64,000 nucleotides of DNA from contig JAHLLI010000014.1 in assembly GCA_020444245.1 (NCBI GenBank), positions 1 through 64,000 of the forward strand, read 5' to 3'. The notes beneath the pieces are model-generated. The model made no database searches and was not told the DNA's origin. It saw only the letters and a program-made list of their open reading frames with translations. Shown piece by piece: positions 23,153 to 35,530 of this stretch (its first letter is position 1; the number at the start of each line of letters is the position of its first letter). The position numbers were made by a program, and so were the translations under genes. The DNA comes from Actinomycetales bacterium (GTDB lineage: Bacteria; Actinomycetota; Actinomycetes; Actinomycetales; Cellulomonadaceae).

Positions 23153-23584
23153 ATGATCCTGCGCTCCCGTCTCGCCCGTGCCGCCGCCGTCGCCGCCCTC
23201 GGGGTGGCCCTCGCCTCCGGTGTCGCCGGGTGCTCCGGCTCGACCGGCTCCTCGGCACACGCCACCACCCAGAGCCTCGACGCCCAGGCGTTCGCCGCCC
23301 GGGCGTCCGAACCCGGCGTGGTGATCCTCGACGTGCGCACGCCGGAGGAGTTCGCCACCGGCCACCTGCCCGGGGCGATCAACATCGACGTCGAGTCCGG
23401 CAGCTTCACCGACCAGGTCGCGAGCCTCGACAAGACCGCGACCTACGCCGTGTACTGCCGCTCGGGGAACCGCTCGGCCGTGGCGATGGACCAGATGGCG
23501 GGCGAGGGGTTCACCGACCTGGCGGACCTGGCCGGCGGCATCACCGCCTGGTCGCAGGCCGGCGGCGCGATCGTCACCAACTGA
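23153..23584 (+). CDS. Rhodanese-domain lipoprotein
   Basis: A 143-aa lipoprotein: signal peptide with lipobox VAGC (Cys 27), then one rhodanese domain. VVILDVRTPEEFATGHLPGAINIDV and the loop C102-RSGNRS give an active sulfurtransferase. It would act outside the membrane, trapping sulfane sulfur. It has its own promoter under the 12-bp-arm operator and is separated from the SQR operon by a strong hairpin. Confidence 0.9.
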   Translation: MILRSRLARAAAVAALGVALASGVAGCSGSTGSSAHATTQSLDAQAFAARASEPGVVILDVRTPEEFATGHLPGAINIDVESGSFTDQVASLDKTATYAVYCRSGNRSAVAMDQMAGEGFTDLADLAGGITAWSQAGGAIVTN

Positions 23585-23651
23585 CCCGGCCGGCGCCACC
23601 CGACCGCGGACAGATCGGCGGGCGGGCCCGGGGCCTGGCACGCTGGGGGCC

Positions 23652-25765
<2,114 letters not shown>

Positions 25766-25769
<4 letters not shown>

Positions 25770-28273
25770 GCGACCGCGGTCCCGGACGGCGACGGCCCCC
25801 CGAGGGGCGGGTCGTGCCGACCTCGACCTACCGGCTCCAGCTCGGGCCGGACCTCGACCTCGACGCGGCGGCCGCCCAGGTCGACTACCTCGCCGCGCTG
25901 GGCGTCAGCCACCTGTACCTCTCCCCCGTGCTGACGCCTGCGCCCGGGTCCACCCACGGCTACGACGTCGTGGACCACGGCACGGTGTCCGAGGTGCTCG
26001 GCGGCCGCGCGGCCCTCGAGCGGCTCGCGGCCACGGCGCGTGCCGCCGGGCTCGGGCTCGTCCTGGACGTCGTGCCCAACCACATGGCCGTGCCGACGCC
26101 CGCGTACCACAACCAGGCGCTGTGGTCCGTGTTGGCCGAGGGCCCCGACTCGCCCTTCGCGCACTGGTTCGACGTGGACTGGTCCGCCGGCGAGGGCGCG
26201 GTCCTCATGCCCGTGCTCGGTCGGCGCATCGGAGCGGTGCTGGCCTCGGGTGAGCTCACCGTGGAAGAGCTCGCCCTGCCCGGTCAGGACGAGCCGCAGC
26301 CGGTGCTGCGCTACTTCGACCACGTGTTCCCGGTCCGACCCGGCACCGAGCACCTTCCGCTGGTCGACCTGGTCGCCGCGCAGCACTACCGCCTCGCCTA
26401 CTGGCGGGTCGCGGACGAGGAGCTGAACTACCGGCGCTTCTTCGACGTCGGGTCGCTGGCCGCGATCCGCGTCGAGGACCCTGAGGTCTTCGACGCCACC
26501 CACCGCACCGTGGTCGACCTGGTGCGCAGCGGAGTGGTCGACGGGTTGCGCATCGACCACCCGGACGGGCTGGCGGACCCGCAGGACTACCTGGCCAGGC
26601 TCGCCGAGGCCGTGGACGAGGCCTGGGTGGTCGTGGAGAAGATCCTCGCCCCCGCGGAGGACCTGCCCGACGACTGGGCGACCGCCGGGAGCACCGGGTA
26701 CGACGCGCTGTGGCGCATCCAGCAGGTGTTCGTCGACCCTGCCGGCGCGGGCGACCTGGCGGCGCTCATGCACCAGCTCACCGGCGACACCGGGGATGCG
26801 CTGCCCTTCCTCGTCGAGCGGGCCAAGCGCGAGATCGTCGCAGGGCCGCTGTACGCCGAGGTGCACCGGCTGGCCGAGCTCGCCGCCGCGATCTGCGCCG
26901 ACGACGTGCGCCTGCGCGACCACACCCGTCGAGCGCTGCAGGACTGCCTGGTGGAGCTGCTCGTCGCTGCGGACCGCTACCGCTACTACGTGGTGCCCGG
27001 CGTCCCGCCGCGCGGCGAGGTGGCCGCGGCCTTCGCCGAGGCGGTGGAGGTCGCGCGAAGCCGGCTGGCGCCCAACCGGCACGAGACGCTCGACCTGCTC
27101 GCGGAGATGCTGCTCGGCAAGGAGTCGGGCTCGGCCGGGCGCACCCGCGAGCCACGGCGGGACGAGCTGGTGATCCGGTTCCAGCAGACCTGCGGCGCCG
27201 TGATGGCCAAGGGCGTGGAGGACACCGCCTTCTACCGCTGGACGCACCTGGTGGGCCTGTGCGAGGTCGGCGGCGCCCCCGAGCGGTTCGCCATCGCCCC
27301 TGAGGAGCTGCACTCGTGGGCAGGCCACGCGCAGATCCACGCCCCGGTCGCGATGACCACCCTGTCCACGCACGACACCAAGCGCTCGGAGGACACCAGG
27401 GCCCGCCTCGGCGTGCTGTCCGAGCTGCCCCGGGACTGGGTCGCCCTGGTCGCCGCGGTACGGGCCGCCACCGCCGAGGCCCGCCCTGCCCTGCTCGACG
27501 GGCGCACCGAGTCACTCCTGTGGCAGACCCTGGCCGGCACCTGGGAGGGCGGGCCGCTGGAGACCGACCGGTTGACCCAGTACCTCATCAAGGCGATCCG
27601 CGAGGCCAAGGAGCACACCAGCTGGGTCGCCCCGGACGAGGCCTACGAGCGTGCCGTCCTCGGCTTCGCCCGCACGGCCGTCCGCCACCCCGAGGTGCTG
27701 GCCGCGTTCGAGACCTGGGAGCGGCGCGCCGCTCCGGGCGTGCGGGCCGCCACCCTGGGCACGAAGCTGGTCCAGCTCACGCTGCCCGGCGTGCCGGACG
27801 TGTACCAGGGCACCGAGTCGGTCTCGGTCGCGCTGGTCGACCCCGACAACCGCCGGCCGGTCGACGTCGAGATGCTGTCCGAGACCCTGTCCCGGCTCGA
27901 CGCCGGCGAGGGCCCGCGCGACCTGGGCGAGGAGAAGCTCCTGGTCACGTCACGCGCCCTGCGGCTGCGCGCCCGGCATCCCGACGCGTTCACCGGGCAG
28001 GCCGCGGGCTTCCAGCCCTTGCCGAGCTCGTCCGGGCACGCCCTGGTCTACGCCCGCACGGTCCAGGACCGCCCGGTGGCCGTCACGGTGGCCACCCGTC
28101 TCGCGCTGTCCCTGGAGCGGCTGGGCGGCTGGGGTACGCACACGGTCGCCCTGCCCGACGGCGACTGGCTCGACCTGCTCACCGACCGGGTGGTCACCGG
28201 CGGTCTGGTCCGCCTGAGCGACCTGCTGAGCACCTACCCGGTCGCCCTGCTCACGCCCACGGAGGACGGCTGA
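25766..28273 (+). CDS. treY: Maltooligosyl trehalose synthase
   Basis: An 835-aa GH13 enzyme. STYRLQLGPDLDLD at the N-terminus, LSPVLTPAPGSTHGYDV, DVVPNHMAV, VDGLRIDHPDGLADPQDYL and WVVVEKILAPAEDLP are TreY hallmarks, and MAKGVEDTAFYRW is specific to the family. It rearranges the reducing end of maltodextrin into an alpha,alpha-1,1 bond. ATG 25766 lies in the glgX stop. Confidence 0.95.
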
Positions 28274-28274
28274 C

Positions 28275-30065
28275 GTGACACACCCGCGCTCGCACGGTTG
28301 GGACGCCCAGGGCTGGCGCCCCGGGGTCTGGGCGCCGGATGCGACCCGGGTCGGTCTTCGGCTCGACGACGGCGACGTGGCGATGGCCCCGTCCGGGGGC
28401 GGATGGTGGACCGCGCCGACGCCCCTGCCGCACGGCACCGACTACGCGTTCACCGTCGACGGCTCCGACGCGCTGCCCGACCCGCGCAGCGCGTGGCAGC
28501 CGCACGGTGTGCACGCCGCGAGCCGGGTGTTCGACCCGCGGCTGCACGAGTGGCGCGACCGGGACTGGCCGGGCCGCGACGTGCGCGGCGCCGTGGTCTA
28601 CGAGCTGCACGTGGGCACCTTCACCCCGGCCGGCACCCTGGACGCCGCGATCGAGCGGCTGGGACACCTGGCTGACCTGGGCGTGGAGATGGTCGAGCTC
28701 ATGCCGCTCGCGGCCTTCCCCGGCGTGCACGGCTGGGGCTACGACGGTGTCGCGCTCTACGCGGTCCACGAACCCTACGGCGGTCCGGCCGCCCTGCAGC
28801 GGTTCGTCGACGCCGCCCACCGGCGGGGCCTGGCGGTGTGCCTCGACGTGGTCTACAACCACCTCGGGCCGTCGGGGAACTACCTGCAGCGCTTCGGGCC
28901 GTACTTCACCGACACCCACCACACCCCGTGGGGCTGGGCGGTCAACCTCGACGCGCCGGGAGCCGCCGGCATGCGGGCGTTCCTCGTCGACAACGCGACG
29001 CGGTGGCTGCGCGAGTTCCACGTCGACGCGCTGCGGCTGGACGCCGTGCACGCCCTGGTCGACGACTCGGGCCGCCACCTGCTGGCCGAGCTCTCCGACG
29101 CGGTCGCCGCCCTGGCCGACGAGCTGGGTCGCCCGTTCAGCCTGGTCGCGGAGTCCGACCTCAACGACCCCGCCACCGTCACCCCGACCCTCGACGGCGG
29201 GCTGGGCATGACCGCGCAGTGGGCCGACGACGTGCACCACGCGCTGCACGCCTGGGTGACCGGCGAGACGCACGGGTACTACGTCGACTTCGGCAGCGCG
29301 GCGACCCTCGCCCACGCCCTGACCCGGGTGTTCGTGCACGAAGGCGACTGGTCGACGTTCCGCGGGCGCCCGTGGGGCGCGCCCGTCCCACCCGGCACCG
29401 ACGGCCATCGGTTCGTGGTGTTCGGCTCCGACCACGACCAGGTGGGCAACCGCGCGCTCGGCGACCGGCCCTCGCACCGGCTGGACGGCGGGCGGCTCGC
29501 GGCGACAGCGGCGGCGGTGCTCGCCTCCCCGTTCACGCCCATGCTCTTCATGGGCGAGGAGTGGGGCGCGAGCACGCCGTTCCTGTACTTCACCGACCAC
29601 GCCGAGCCCGAGCTGGTCGAGGGGATCCGCCGTGGCCGCACCGAGGAGTTCGCCGGGCACGGCTGGGCCGAGCTGTACGGCGGAGCCCCCGACGTCCCGG
29701 ACCCGCAGTCGCCGGCCACCGTCGACGCCAGCCGGCTGGACTGGGACGAGGTGCACCGCGGCGACCACGCGCGGCTGCTCGCCTGGTACCGGACGCTGAT
29801 CACGCTGCGCCGCTCGGAGCCCGCGCTCGCCTCGGGCGACCTCGGGAGGGCGAACGCCGACGCGGACCCCGAGGACCGCTGGGTGGTGCTGCACCGCGGA
29901 GACCTCCGCGTGGTCCTGCACGTCGGCGACGAGGCGACGGTGCCGCTGGACGGTACGGTCGCACAGGTGCTCGCCGCCTGGGACGACGTCGTCCCGGCGC
30001 CCGACGGGCTCCACCTGCCCGGACCGGGCGCGGCCGTGGTGCGCGTGACGAAGGAGGCCCGATGA
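28275..30065 (+). CDS. treZ: Maltooligosyl trehalose trehalohydrolase
   Basis: A 596-aa GH13 enzyme with an N-terminal E-set domain (GVWAPDATRVGLRLDDG), DVVYNHLGPSGNYL, nucleophile motif VDALRLDAVHAL, acid LVAESDLND and GSDHDQVGNRALGDR. It releases trehalose from the TreY product. GTG 28275 starts 1 nt after the treY stop. Its stop overlaps the PPK2 start (ATGA). Confidence 0.95.
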   Translation: MTHPRSHGWDAQGWRPGVWAPDATRVGLRLDDGDVAMAPSGGGWWTAPTPLPHGTDYAFTVDGSDALPDPRSAWQPHGVHAASRVFDPRLHEWRDRDWPGRDVRGAVVYELHVGTFTPAGTLDAAIERLGHLADLGVEMVELMPLAAFPGVHGWGYDGVALYAVHEPYGGPAALQRFVDAAHRRGLAVCLDVVYNHLGPSGNYLQRFGPYFTDTHHTPWGWAVNLDAPGAAGMRAFLVDNATRWLREFHVDALRLDAVHALVDDSGRHLLAELSDAVAALADELGRPFSLVAESDLNDPATVTPTLDGGLGMTAQWADDVHHALHAWVTGETHGYYVDFGSAATLAHALTRVFVHEGDWSTFRGRPWGAPVPPGTDGHRFVVFGSDHDQVGNRALGDRPSHRLDGGRLAATAAAVLASPFTPMLFMGEEWGASTPFLYFTDHAEPELVEGIRRGRTEEFAGHGWAELYGGAPDVPDPQSPATVDASRLDWDEVHRGDHARLLAWYRTLITLRRSEPALASGDLGRANADADPEDRWVVLHRGDLRVVLHVGDEATVPLDGTVAQVLAAWDDVVPAPDGLHLPGPGAAVVRVTKEAR

Positions 30066-30913
30066 GCAAGAACCCGTGGGACCGCTCGCCGCTCGAGGTC
30101 CTGCGCGCCGGGCCCGAGTTCGACCTGGCCTCCTTCGACCCGTCGTCGACCCCCGGCTGGAGCGACGACAAGGACGACGGCACCGAGCGGATGGCCGAGC
30201 AGGGGGCCCGGCTCGCGGACCTGCAGGAGATGCTCTTCGCCGAGGGCCGGAGCGGCGGGACCCGCAGCGTGCTCCTGGTGCTCCAGGGCATGGACACCGC
30301 CGGCAAGGGCGGGATCGTGCGGCACGTGGTGGGCATGGTCGACCCGCAGGGCGTCGACCACGCCTCGTTCGGCAAGCCGACCAAGGAGGAGCTCGCCCAC
30401 CACTACCTGTGGCGGATCCGCAAGGCCCTGCCGGCACCGGGACGGCTGGGCGTGTTCGACCGCTCGCACTACGAGGACGTGCTCGTGGTGCGGGTGGAGA
30501 ACCTGGTCCCGCCCGACGTCTGGGGCGGGCGGTACGACGAGATCAACGACTTCGAGGCAGAGCTCGTCGCCTCCGGGACCTCGGTGGTCAAGGTCGCGCT
30601 GATGGTCTCGCCCGACGAGCAGCGCGCGCGGCTCCGCGAGCGGCTCGAGCGCCCCGACAAGCACTGGAAGTACAACCCTGCGGACCTCGACGTGCGGGCC
30701 AAGTGGCCGGCCTACCGCGAGGCGTACCAGGCGGTCCTGGACCGCACGTCGACCGAGATCGCGCCCTGGTACGTCGTCCCGGCGGACCGCAAGTGGTACG
30801 CGAGGATGGCGGTCACCGAGCTCCTCGTCGACGCGTTCGAGCGGCTCGGGCTGCGCTGGCCCCTCGCGGACTTCGACGTCGACGCGGAGATGGCCCGCCT
30901 CGACGCGTCCTGA
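30062..30913 (+). CDS. PPK2-family polyphosphate:nucleotide phosphotransferase
   Basis: A 283-aa single-domain PPK2. Walker A is GMDTAGKGG (76-84), the lid/Walker B is FDRSHYEDV (132-140), and WKYNPADLDVRAKW plus APWYVVPADRKWYARM complete the family. It transfers phosphate between polyphosphate and nucleoside phosphates; class cannot be fixed by eye. It is translationally tied to treZ by a 4-nt overlap, which suggests joint use in energy or osmotic stress. Confidence 0.92.
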   Translation: MSKNPWDRSPLEVLRAGPEFDLASFDPSSTPGWSDDKDDGTERMAEQGARLADLQEMLFAEGRSGGTRSVLLVLQGMDTAGKGGIVRHVVGMVDPQGVDHASFGKPTKEELAHHYLWRIRKALPAPGRLGVFDRSHYEDVLVVRVENLVPPDVWGGRYDEINDFEAELVASGTSVVKVALMVSPDEQRARLRERLERPDKHWKYNPADLDVRAKWPAYREAYQAVLDRTSTEIAPWYVVPADRKWYARMAVTELLVDAFERLGLRWPLADFDVDAEMARLDAS

Positions 30914-30943
30914 GACCCGACCGCGGGCGCCCCGTGGAGGGCC

Positions 30944-31930
30944 TCACGCCGTGAGTGCGGTGAGGCGGGACAAAGCACGGAAGTACTTCTTCCGGTACCC
31001 ACCGCGCAGCATCGCCGGGCCGAACAGGCCTGCCGTGCCCGACCCGCCCAGCAGCACGGGCACGTCCCGGTCGTACAGCCGGTCGACGAGCACGACCAGG
31101 CGCAGCGCGTCGGCCTGGTCGGTCAACGGCCCCACGCCGGTGAGGCCGACCCGGCGGACGCCGTCCAGGAGGGCGCCGTACCTGCTCGGGTGCACGGTGC
31201 GCAGGTGGGCGATCAGCGCGTCGAAGTCGTCGCACGTGACGTCCTCGCCCACGGCGCGCTCGCGCACCTCGTCGTCCGGCAGGCCCGGCTTGGGCTCGAC
31301 CGCGGTGCGGTGCCGGTAGTCGGGGCCGTCGACCCGCAGCACCTCGAACCGGGCCGCGAGCGCCTGGATCTCGCGCATGAAGTCCTCGGCGGCGAACCGG
31401 CCCTCTCCCAGGGACTCGGGCAGCGTGTTGGACGTCGCCGCGAGCGTCACCCCGCGGTCACCGAGCTCGCGCAGCAGTCGGGCCATCAGCACCGTGTCGC
31501 CCGGGTCGTCGAGCTCGAACTCGTCGATGCACACGAGCCGGTGGGCGGACAGCGCCCGGACCGTCGCCGCGAAGCCCAGCGCCCCGACCAGGTGGGTGTA
31601 CTCCACGAACGTGCCGTAGACGGCGTCGTCCCCCACCGCGTGCGCCAGGGCGGCCAGCAGGTGCGTCTTGCCCACCCCGAACCCGCCGTCCAGGTAGACG
31701 GCGTCGGGGGCCTGCGCGCGGCGGCGCAGGCGTGCCAGCCCGCGGGCGGGTGGCAGCGCGAGTCGCTCCGCGAGTGCCACGAGCCGCGCCCTGGCCGCCG
31801 CCTGGCTGGGGTGGTCCGGGTCGGGCCGGTAGGTGTCGAAGGTCGCTCCCGCGAAGTGCCGCGGCACCACGAAGGCGCCGGTGAGCTCGCCTGCCGGCAC
31901 CTCCGGCCGGCGCAGCAGCGTGCCGGTCAC
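30944..31930 (-). CDS. zapE: ZapE/AFG1-like ATPase
   Basis: A 328-aa AAA-type ATPase. VYLDGGFGVGKTHLLAAL is the Walker A, LVCIDEFELDDPGDTVLMARLL the Walker B and partner motif, and LAATSNTLPESLGEGRF the sensor-1 stretch. ZapE relatives modulate the Z-ring. GTG 31930 overlaps the SDR stop by 4 nt, giving a two-gene operon. It converges on ppk2 with a 30-bp gap. Confidence 0.88.
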   Translation of the reverse strand: MTGTLLRRPEVPAGELTGAFVVPRHFAGATFDTYRPDPDHPSQAAARARLVALAERLALPPARGLARLRRRAQAPDAVYLDGGFGVGKTHLLAALAHAVGDDAVYGTFVEYTHLVGALGFAATVRALSAHRLVCIDEFELDDPGDTVLMARLLRELGDRGVTLAATSNTLPESLGEGRFAAEDFMREIQALAARFEVLRVDGPDYRHRTAVEPKPGLPDDEVRERAVGEDVTCDDFDALIAHLRTVHPSRYGALLDGVRRVGLTGVGPLTDQADALRLVVLVDRLYDRDVPVLLGGSGTAGLFGPAMLRGGYRKKYFRALSRLTALTA

Positions 31931-32589
31931 GCCACCTCCACCACGGCGGGCGAACCCGCGTCGGCCAGCACCCTGGCCACGGCCGAGGCCACCTCGCGCC
32001 GATCCACGGTGTCGGCCGGGTCCAGGTTCCGGTCGTCCCCGCGGACCGCGGCGCCGACGCTGACCTCGTGGAACCGTACGCGCTGCCCGATCTCCTCGGC
32101 GCGCAGCACGTGCAGCAGCATCCGCTGGCCCGCCCCGGTGACGTTGATCGGCCCCGAGCCCGGCATCGCCTCGGTGGCCGCCGCCCCGCCGAGCGTGACG
32201 TAGACCGGGTCCGGACCCGCCAGACGGGGTGCCAGCGCGCGGGCGGCCAGCCAGTGCGACGTCAGGTGGCTCTCCAGGATCGAGCGCCAGGTGTCCGGCT
32301 CGACGTCGACCAGCTGAGGCCCGAGCCACCAGCCGCCCAGCGCTGCCACAGCCGCCCTCGGGGCCCATCCCGGCTCGTCGAGCACGCTCGTCAGCGCGTC
32401 CGGGCGCTCCCAGTCCACGCCCGGCACCACCCGGACACCAGGAGGCGGCTCGGCCGGACCGGCGCCGCGGGTGGGCAGCACCACGCGCATCCCCGCGCCC
32501 ACCAACCGGTCGACGACGGCGCCCCCTACCAGCCCCGTGCCGCCCGCCACCACGACCACCGGGGCGTCCGCACGTCCGCCGTCCACCAC
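31927..32589 (-). CDS. SDR-family NAD(P)-binding protein
   Basis: A 220-aa Rossmann-fold protein. VVVVAGGTGLVGGAVVDRLVGAG near the N-terminus is the cofactor motif. The usual YxxxK is not clear (PINVTGAGQRMLL occupies the region), so it may be an atypical or non-catalytic SDR. The start is taken as GTG 32589 because a TACCAT -10 lies 6 nt upstream; GTG 32586 is equally possible. It is coupled to zapE. Confidence 0.78.
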   Translation of the reverse strand: MVDGGRADAPVVVVAGGTGLVGGAVVDRLVGAGMRVVLPTRGAGPAEPPPGVRVVPGVDWERPDALTSVLDEPGWAPRAAVAALGGWWLGPQLVDVEPDTWRSILESHLTSHWLAARALAPRLAGPDPVYVTLGGAAATEAMPGSGPINVTGAGQRMLLHVLRAEEIGQRVRFHEVSVGAAVRGDDRNLDPADTVDRREVASAVARVLADAGSPAVVEVA

Positions 32590-32595
32590 GGGTCG

Positions 32596-32601
32596 ATGGT
32601 A
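32596..32601 (-). promoter_or_regulatory. -10 hexamer (TACCAT), leaderless, for the SDR-zapE operon
   Basis: The minus-strand hexamer ends 6 nt before GTG 32589. Confidence 0.45.
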
Positions 32602-32678
32602 GGGGTGACCCCGCGCGCCGCGCCCGCCGTCGGCCCCGGCCATGGTGGCACTCGGCGCGGAGCACCCCCGCGCCCGGT

Positions 32679-32684
32679 TAGGCT
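32679..32684 (+). promoter_or_regulatory. -10 hexamer (TAGGCT), leaderless
   Basis: TAGGCT ends 6 nt before ATG 32691 of the hypothetical gene. Confidence 0.55.
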
Positions 32685-32690
32685 CGCGGC

Positions 32691-33167
32691 ATGACGCTCA
32701 TCGTCGTGCTCACCGAGGAGGCGCTCGGCGCCGCGGATGTCGAGCACATCCTCGACCTGCACCCCGACGCCCGGTTCCGCGTCCTGGTCCCGGCCGACAC
32801 CGAGCACAACCTGCTCGCGTCGATCATCGACCACCTCAGCCTGGGCGAGCTGCGCGAGGCGCTCGACGACGTGCTGGGGCGCGAGCCGCAGCCCGCCGCG
32901 GCCGCCGCGACCGCGACCGAACAGCTCGCGACGTCACTCGCGGCGTTCGAGGCGGCCGGGGCCGCCGCCGACGGGCAGGTCGTGGCCGACGACCCGATGC
33001 CCGAGGTTCGCGCGGCCGTCGCCGACCCCGAGGTCGCCGAGCTCGTGGTGGTGACCACTCCGCACGCCCTCGCGGACACCTTCCACCGCGACTGGGCCTC
33101 GCGCGCCCGCGAGGAGCTGCGGCTGCCCGTGCTGCACCTCTACGCGGGCACGTCCGAGCTGGGGTGA
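32691..33167 (+). CDS. Conserved actinobacterial hypothetical protein
   Basis: A 158-aa acidic cytoplasmic protein, mixed alpha/beta, beginning MTLIVVLTEEALGAADVEHIL and ending ELRLPVLHLYAGTSELG. The pattern of parallel strands (RFRVLVPADTEHN, ELVVVTTPHALADTFHRDWASRA) recalls a universal-stress-like or Rossmann fold, but no catalytic motif is visible. The leaderless promoter fixes the start. Function unknown. Confidence 0.75.
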   Translation: MTLIVVLTEEALGAADVEHILDLHPDARFRVLVPADTEHNLLASIIDHLSLGELREALDDVLGREPQPAAAAATATEQLATSLAAFEAAGAAADGQVVADDPMPEVRAAVADPEVAELVVVTTPHALADTFHRDWASRAREELRLPVLHLYAGTSELG

Positions 33168-33219
33168 CCTCCAGAGCGGCACCGGGGCCGGTCCTGGTCC
33201 GGCTGGCAGACTTCGCACC

Positions 33220-35025
33220 ATGACGCGCGCACCGGCCCCTGGCGGCGGCACGCGCCGTCACAGCGCCGGACGCGCACCGCGGCCACCCCGCCACGCTCGG
33301 CGGCCCGAGCGGACCCGGCTCGTCCCGCTGGGTACGGGCCCCAGCCCCGGCGGCGCCTCGTCGACGGACCTCGGGGACGTGGCGACCGGCACCATCCCGG
33401 TGACGTCCGGCTTCGGGCGCAACTCGCTGATCCTGACCCTCGGCACGTTCGCATCACGCGCCACGGGTCAGGTGCGCATGATCCTGCTGGTCGCGGCGAT
33501 CGGCATCACCGGCACGGTGGCCGATGCCTTCGACATCGCGAACACGCTGCCCAACATGCTGTTCGCCCTGCTCGCGGCCGGCGTGCTGCAGGCCGTGCTG
33601 ATGCCGCAGATCATGCGTGCCATCGCCTCCGATCGCAGCCAGGAGCGCCTGGACACGCTCGTCACGCTCGCCGCGGCCGCCCTGGTCGTCGGGACGGTGG
33701 CGCTGACCCTGGCGGCACCGGCGCTGATCCGGCTGTTCACGCTCTCCGCTCAGTGGTCGCCGGAGGCGCGTGCTCTCGCCGTGGTCTTCGGCTTCTGGTG
33801 CATCCCCCAGGTGCTCTTCTACGGGCTGTTCGCCGTCCTGGGTGAGCTGCTCAACGCCCGCGGCCAGTTCGCGGCCACCGGTCTGGCGCCGATGGCCAAC
33901 AACATCGTCTCCATCGTCGGGTTCGGCGCGTTCATCATGATCTGGGGGCGCGCGGACGGGCCGCTGAACGACGTCGGCGCGTGGACCACGGCCCAGACCG
34001 TCGTCCTGGCGGGCACGGCCACGCTGGGCGTCGCGGCCCAGACCGTCGTCGTGATGGTCGCGCTGCGCCGTGGCGGGTACCACTGGCGGCCGCGGCTCGC
34101 CCTGCGGGGCATCGGTCTGCGCTCGGCCGGCAAGGTCGTCGGCTGGACGGTCGCGGCGGTCGCGCTCGAGCAGCTCGGCCTGGTGCTGCTCAAGAACATC
34201 ACCTCCAGCGCCGGCCAGTCCGCGGCACCCGGCGAGGTCGTGGCCGGCAACGCGACCTTCACCAACGCGCTGACGATCTACCTGCTGCCGCACTCCCTCG
34301 TCGTGGTGTCGATCATCACCGCGCTCTTCCCCGGGATGAGCCGCGCGGCCGTCGAGCGCGACCTGGACGGCGTCCGCTCCGCGATGTCCACCGGGCTGCG
34401 CACGGCGGGCATCTTCTCGGTCTTCTCGGCCGCCGTGCTCATCACGATCCCGGGGCCGGTGATCAAGGCCCTGCTCATCACGCTGTCCCCCGAGGCGGTC
34501 GCCGTGGCCGCCCCGGTGCTGCGCGCGCTCGCGCTGGGGCTGGTCGCCCTCGGCGCGACCGTGATGGTCAAGCGGATGTACTTCGCGTTCGAGGACGGCC
34601 GCAGCATCTTCGTGATCCAGGTGTTCGCCACGGCGACGATGAGCCTCGTCCTGCTCCTCGCGGCGCGGGCGCTGCCACCGAGCCAGTGGGTGGTCGCTGC
34701 CGCGGTCGCCTACGCGCTGTCGGCGTGGGTGTCGGTGCTGCTCCGCGTCCGGGGCATGAGCCGGCTGCTGCACGGCATCGACGGCGCCCGGGTGCTGCGC
34801 CTGTACGTCCGTGCGGGGCTCGCCGCAGGCATCGCCGCGGCCGTCGGCTGGCTCACGGCTCGCCTGCTGGGCGGCCAGGGAGACCTCACGTGGGTGCACT
34901 CCCTGGTGGTGAGCGGGGTCGTGGGCCTGGTGATGCTCGGGGTGTACGTGGCTCTGCTCATGGCGCTGCGCGTGCGCGAGCTGGACGACGCCCTGCGCCC
35001 GCTGCGCCGCCGTCTGCGACGCTGA
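33220..35025 (+). CDS. MurJ/MviN-like lipid II flippase family protein
   Basis: A 601-aa membrane protein with a basic, disordered first 65 residues and about 14 helices. NSLILTLGTFASRATGQVRMILL at the first helix, DAFDIANTLPNMLFALLAAGVLQAVLMPQI, and LLNARGQFAATGLAPMANNIVSI are typical of the MurJ/MATE-like MOP superfamily. It may flip lipid-linked cell-wall precursors. A FemX-like gene, an ATP-grasp ligase and an aminotransferase nearby keep the cell-wall theme. It might not be the sole MurJ in the genome. Confidence 0.88.
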   Translation: MTRAPAPGGGTRRHSAGRAPRPPRHARRPERTRLVPLGTGPSPGGASSTDLGDVATGTIPVTSGFGRNSLILTLGTFASRATGQVRMILLVAAIGITGTVADAFDIANTLPNMLFALLAAGVLQAVLMPQIMRAIASDRSQERLDTLVTLAAAALVVGTVALTLAAPALIRLFTLSAQWSPEARALAVVFGFWCIPQVLFYGLFAVLGELLNARGQFAATGLAPMANNIVSIVGFGAFIMIWGRADGPLNDVGAWTTAQTVVLAGTATLGVAAQTVVVMVALRRGGYHWRPRLALRGIGLRSAGKVVGWTVAAVALEQLGLVLLKNITSSAGQSAAPGEVVAGNATFTNALTIYLLPHSLVVVSIITALFPGMSRAAVERDLDGVRSAMSTGLRTAGIFSVFSAAVLITIPGPVIKALLITLSPEAVAVAAPVLRALALGLVALGATVMVKRMYFAFEDGRSIFVIQVFATATMSLVLLLAARALPPSQWVVAAAVAYALSAWVSVLLRVRGMSRLLHGIDGARVLRLYVRAGLAAGIAAAVGWLTARLLGGQGDLTWVHSLVVSGVVGLVMLGVYVALLMALRVRELDDALRPLRRRLRR

Positions 35026-35252
35026 GCTGCGCTGGGCGCGGCCCGAGTCCGGCGGCACGGTGCGATGCATCGATCGATGCGACCGGCGGTTGGTCGGCAC
35101 TCCGCCGCTTCGGACGACGAGCAGATGACCATCCGGTCCCGGATCGATGTCCATGAATCACTCACCAGAGCGACGAGAGGCGCTCCGCGCCCGCCATCCC
35201 TCGGATGCACGCCAGCGCGCCGAGCACGCGCGGGCTGCGGCATGTGCGGGGC

Positions 35253-35530
35253 GTGAGCGGCCCACGCGGTTCATGTGACGGGAGGTGTGGATGGGGCGGG
35301 TGGGGTGGCGCATCTGTCACTGCCGCCCCTGCCGTCACCTGATCCGCGTGGGGTGCTCACCGGGCGTTGTCGATGGCGGTGGTGGCGGGGCTGTGGCGGC
35401 GGCCGGCGCGGCGAAGCGTGCTGGAGGCCCGGTTCGCCGTCCGCAGGGTGGACGGCCCCGCACGGCTCGGTGTCTGAGCGCCCACTTCGCCGCGTGGGGC
35501 GCCGGGACCACGTCGGCGAAGCGCCCCCAT
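35253..35530 (+). repeat. Dispersed structured repeat, copy 1 (about 280 bp)
   Basis: This stretch is clearly similar to 54542-54823, with identical runs of 28 bp (35438-35465), 22 bp and 19 bp. Its first third folds into a long stem: GTGAGC...CCACGCGGTTCATGTGACGG (35253-35282) pairs with 35331-35360 with few mismatches. The second part contains smaller hairpins. No credible ORF is conserved in frame between copies. The rest of the MurJ-FemX gap holds a perfect 14-bp palindrome (GCATCGATCGATGC, 35067-35080) and nothing else I can name. Confidence 0.75.
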
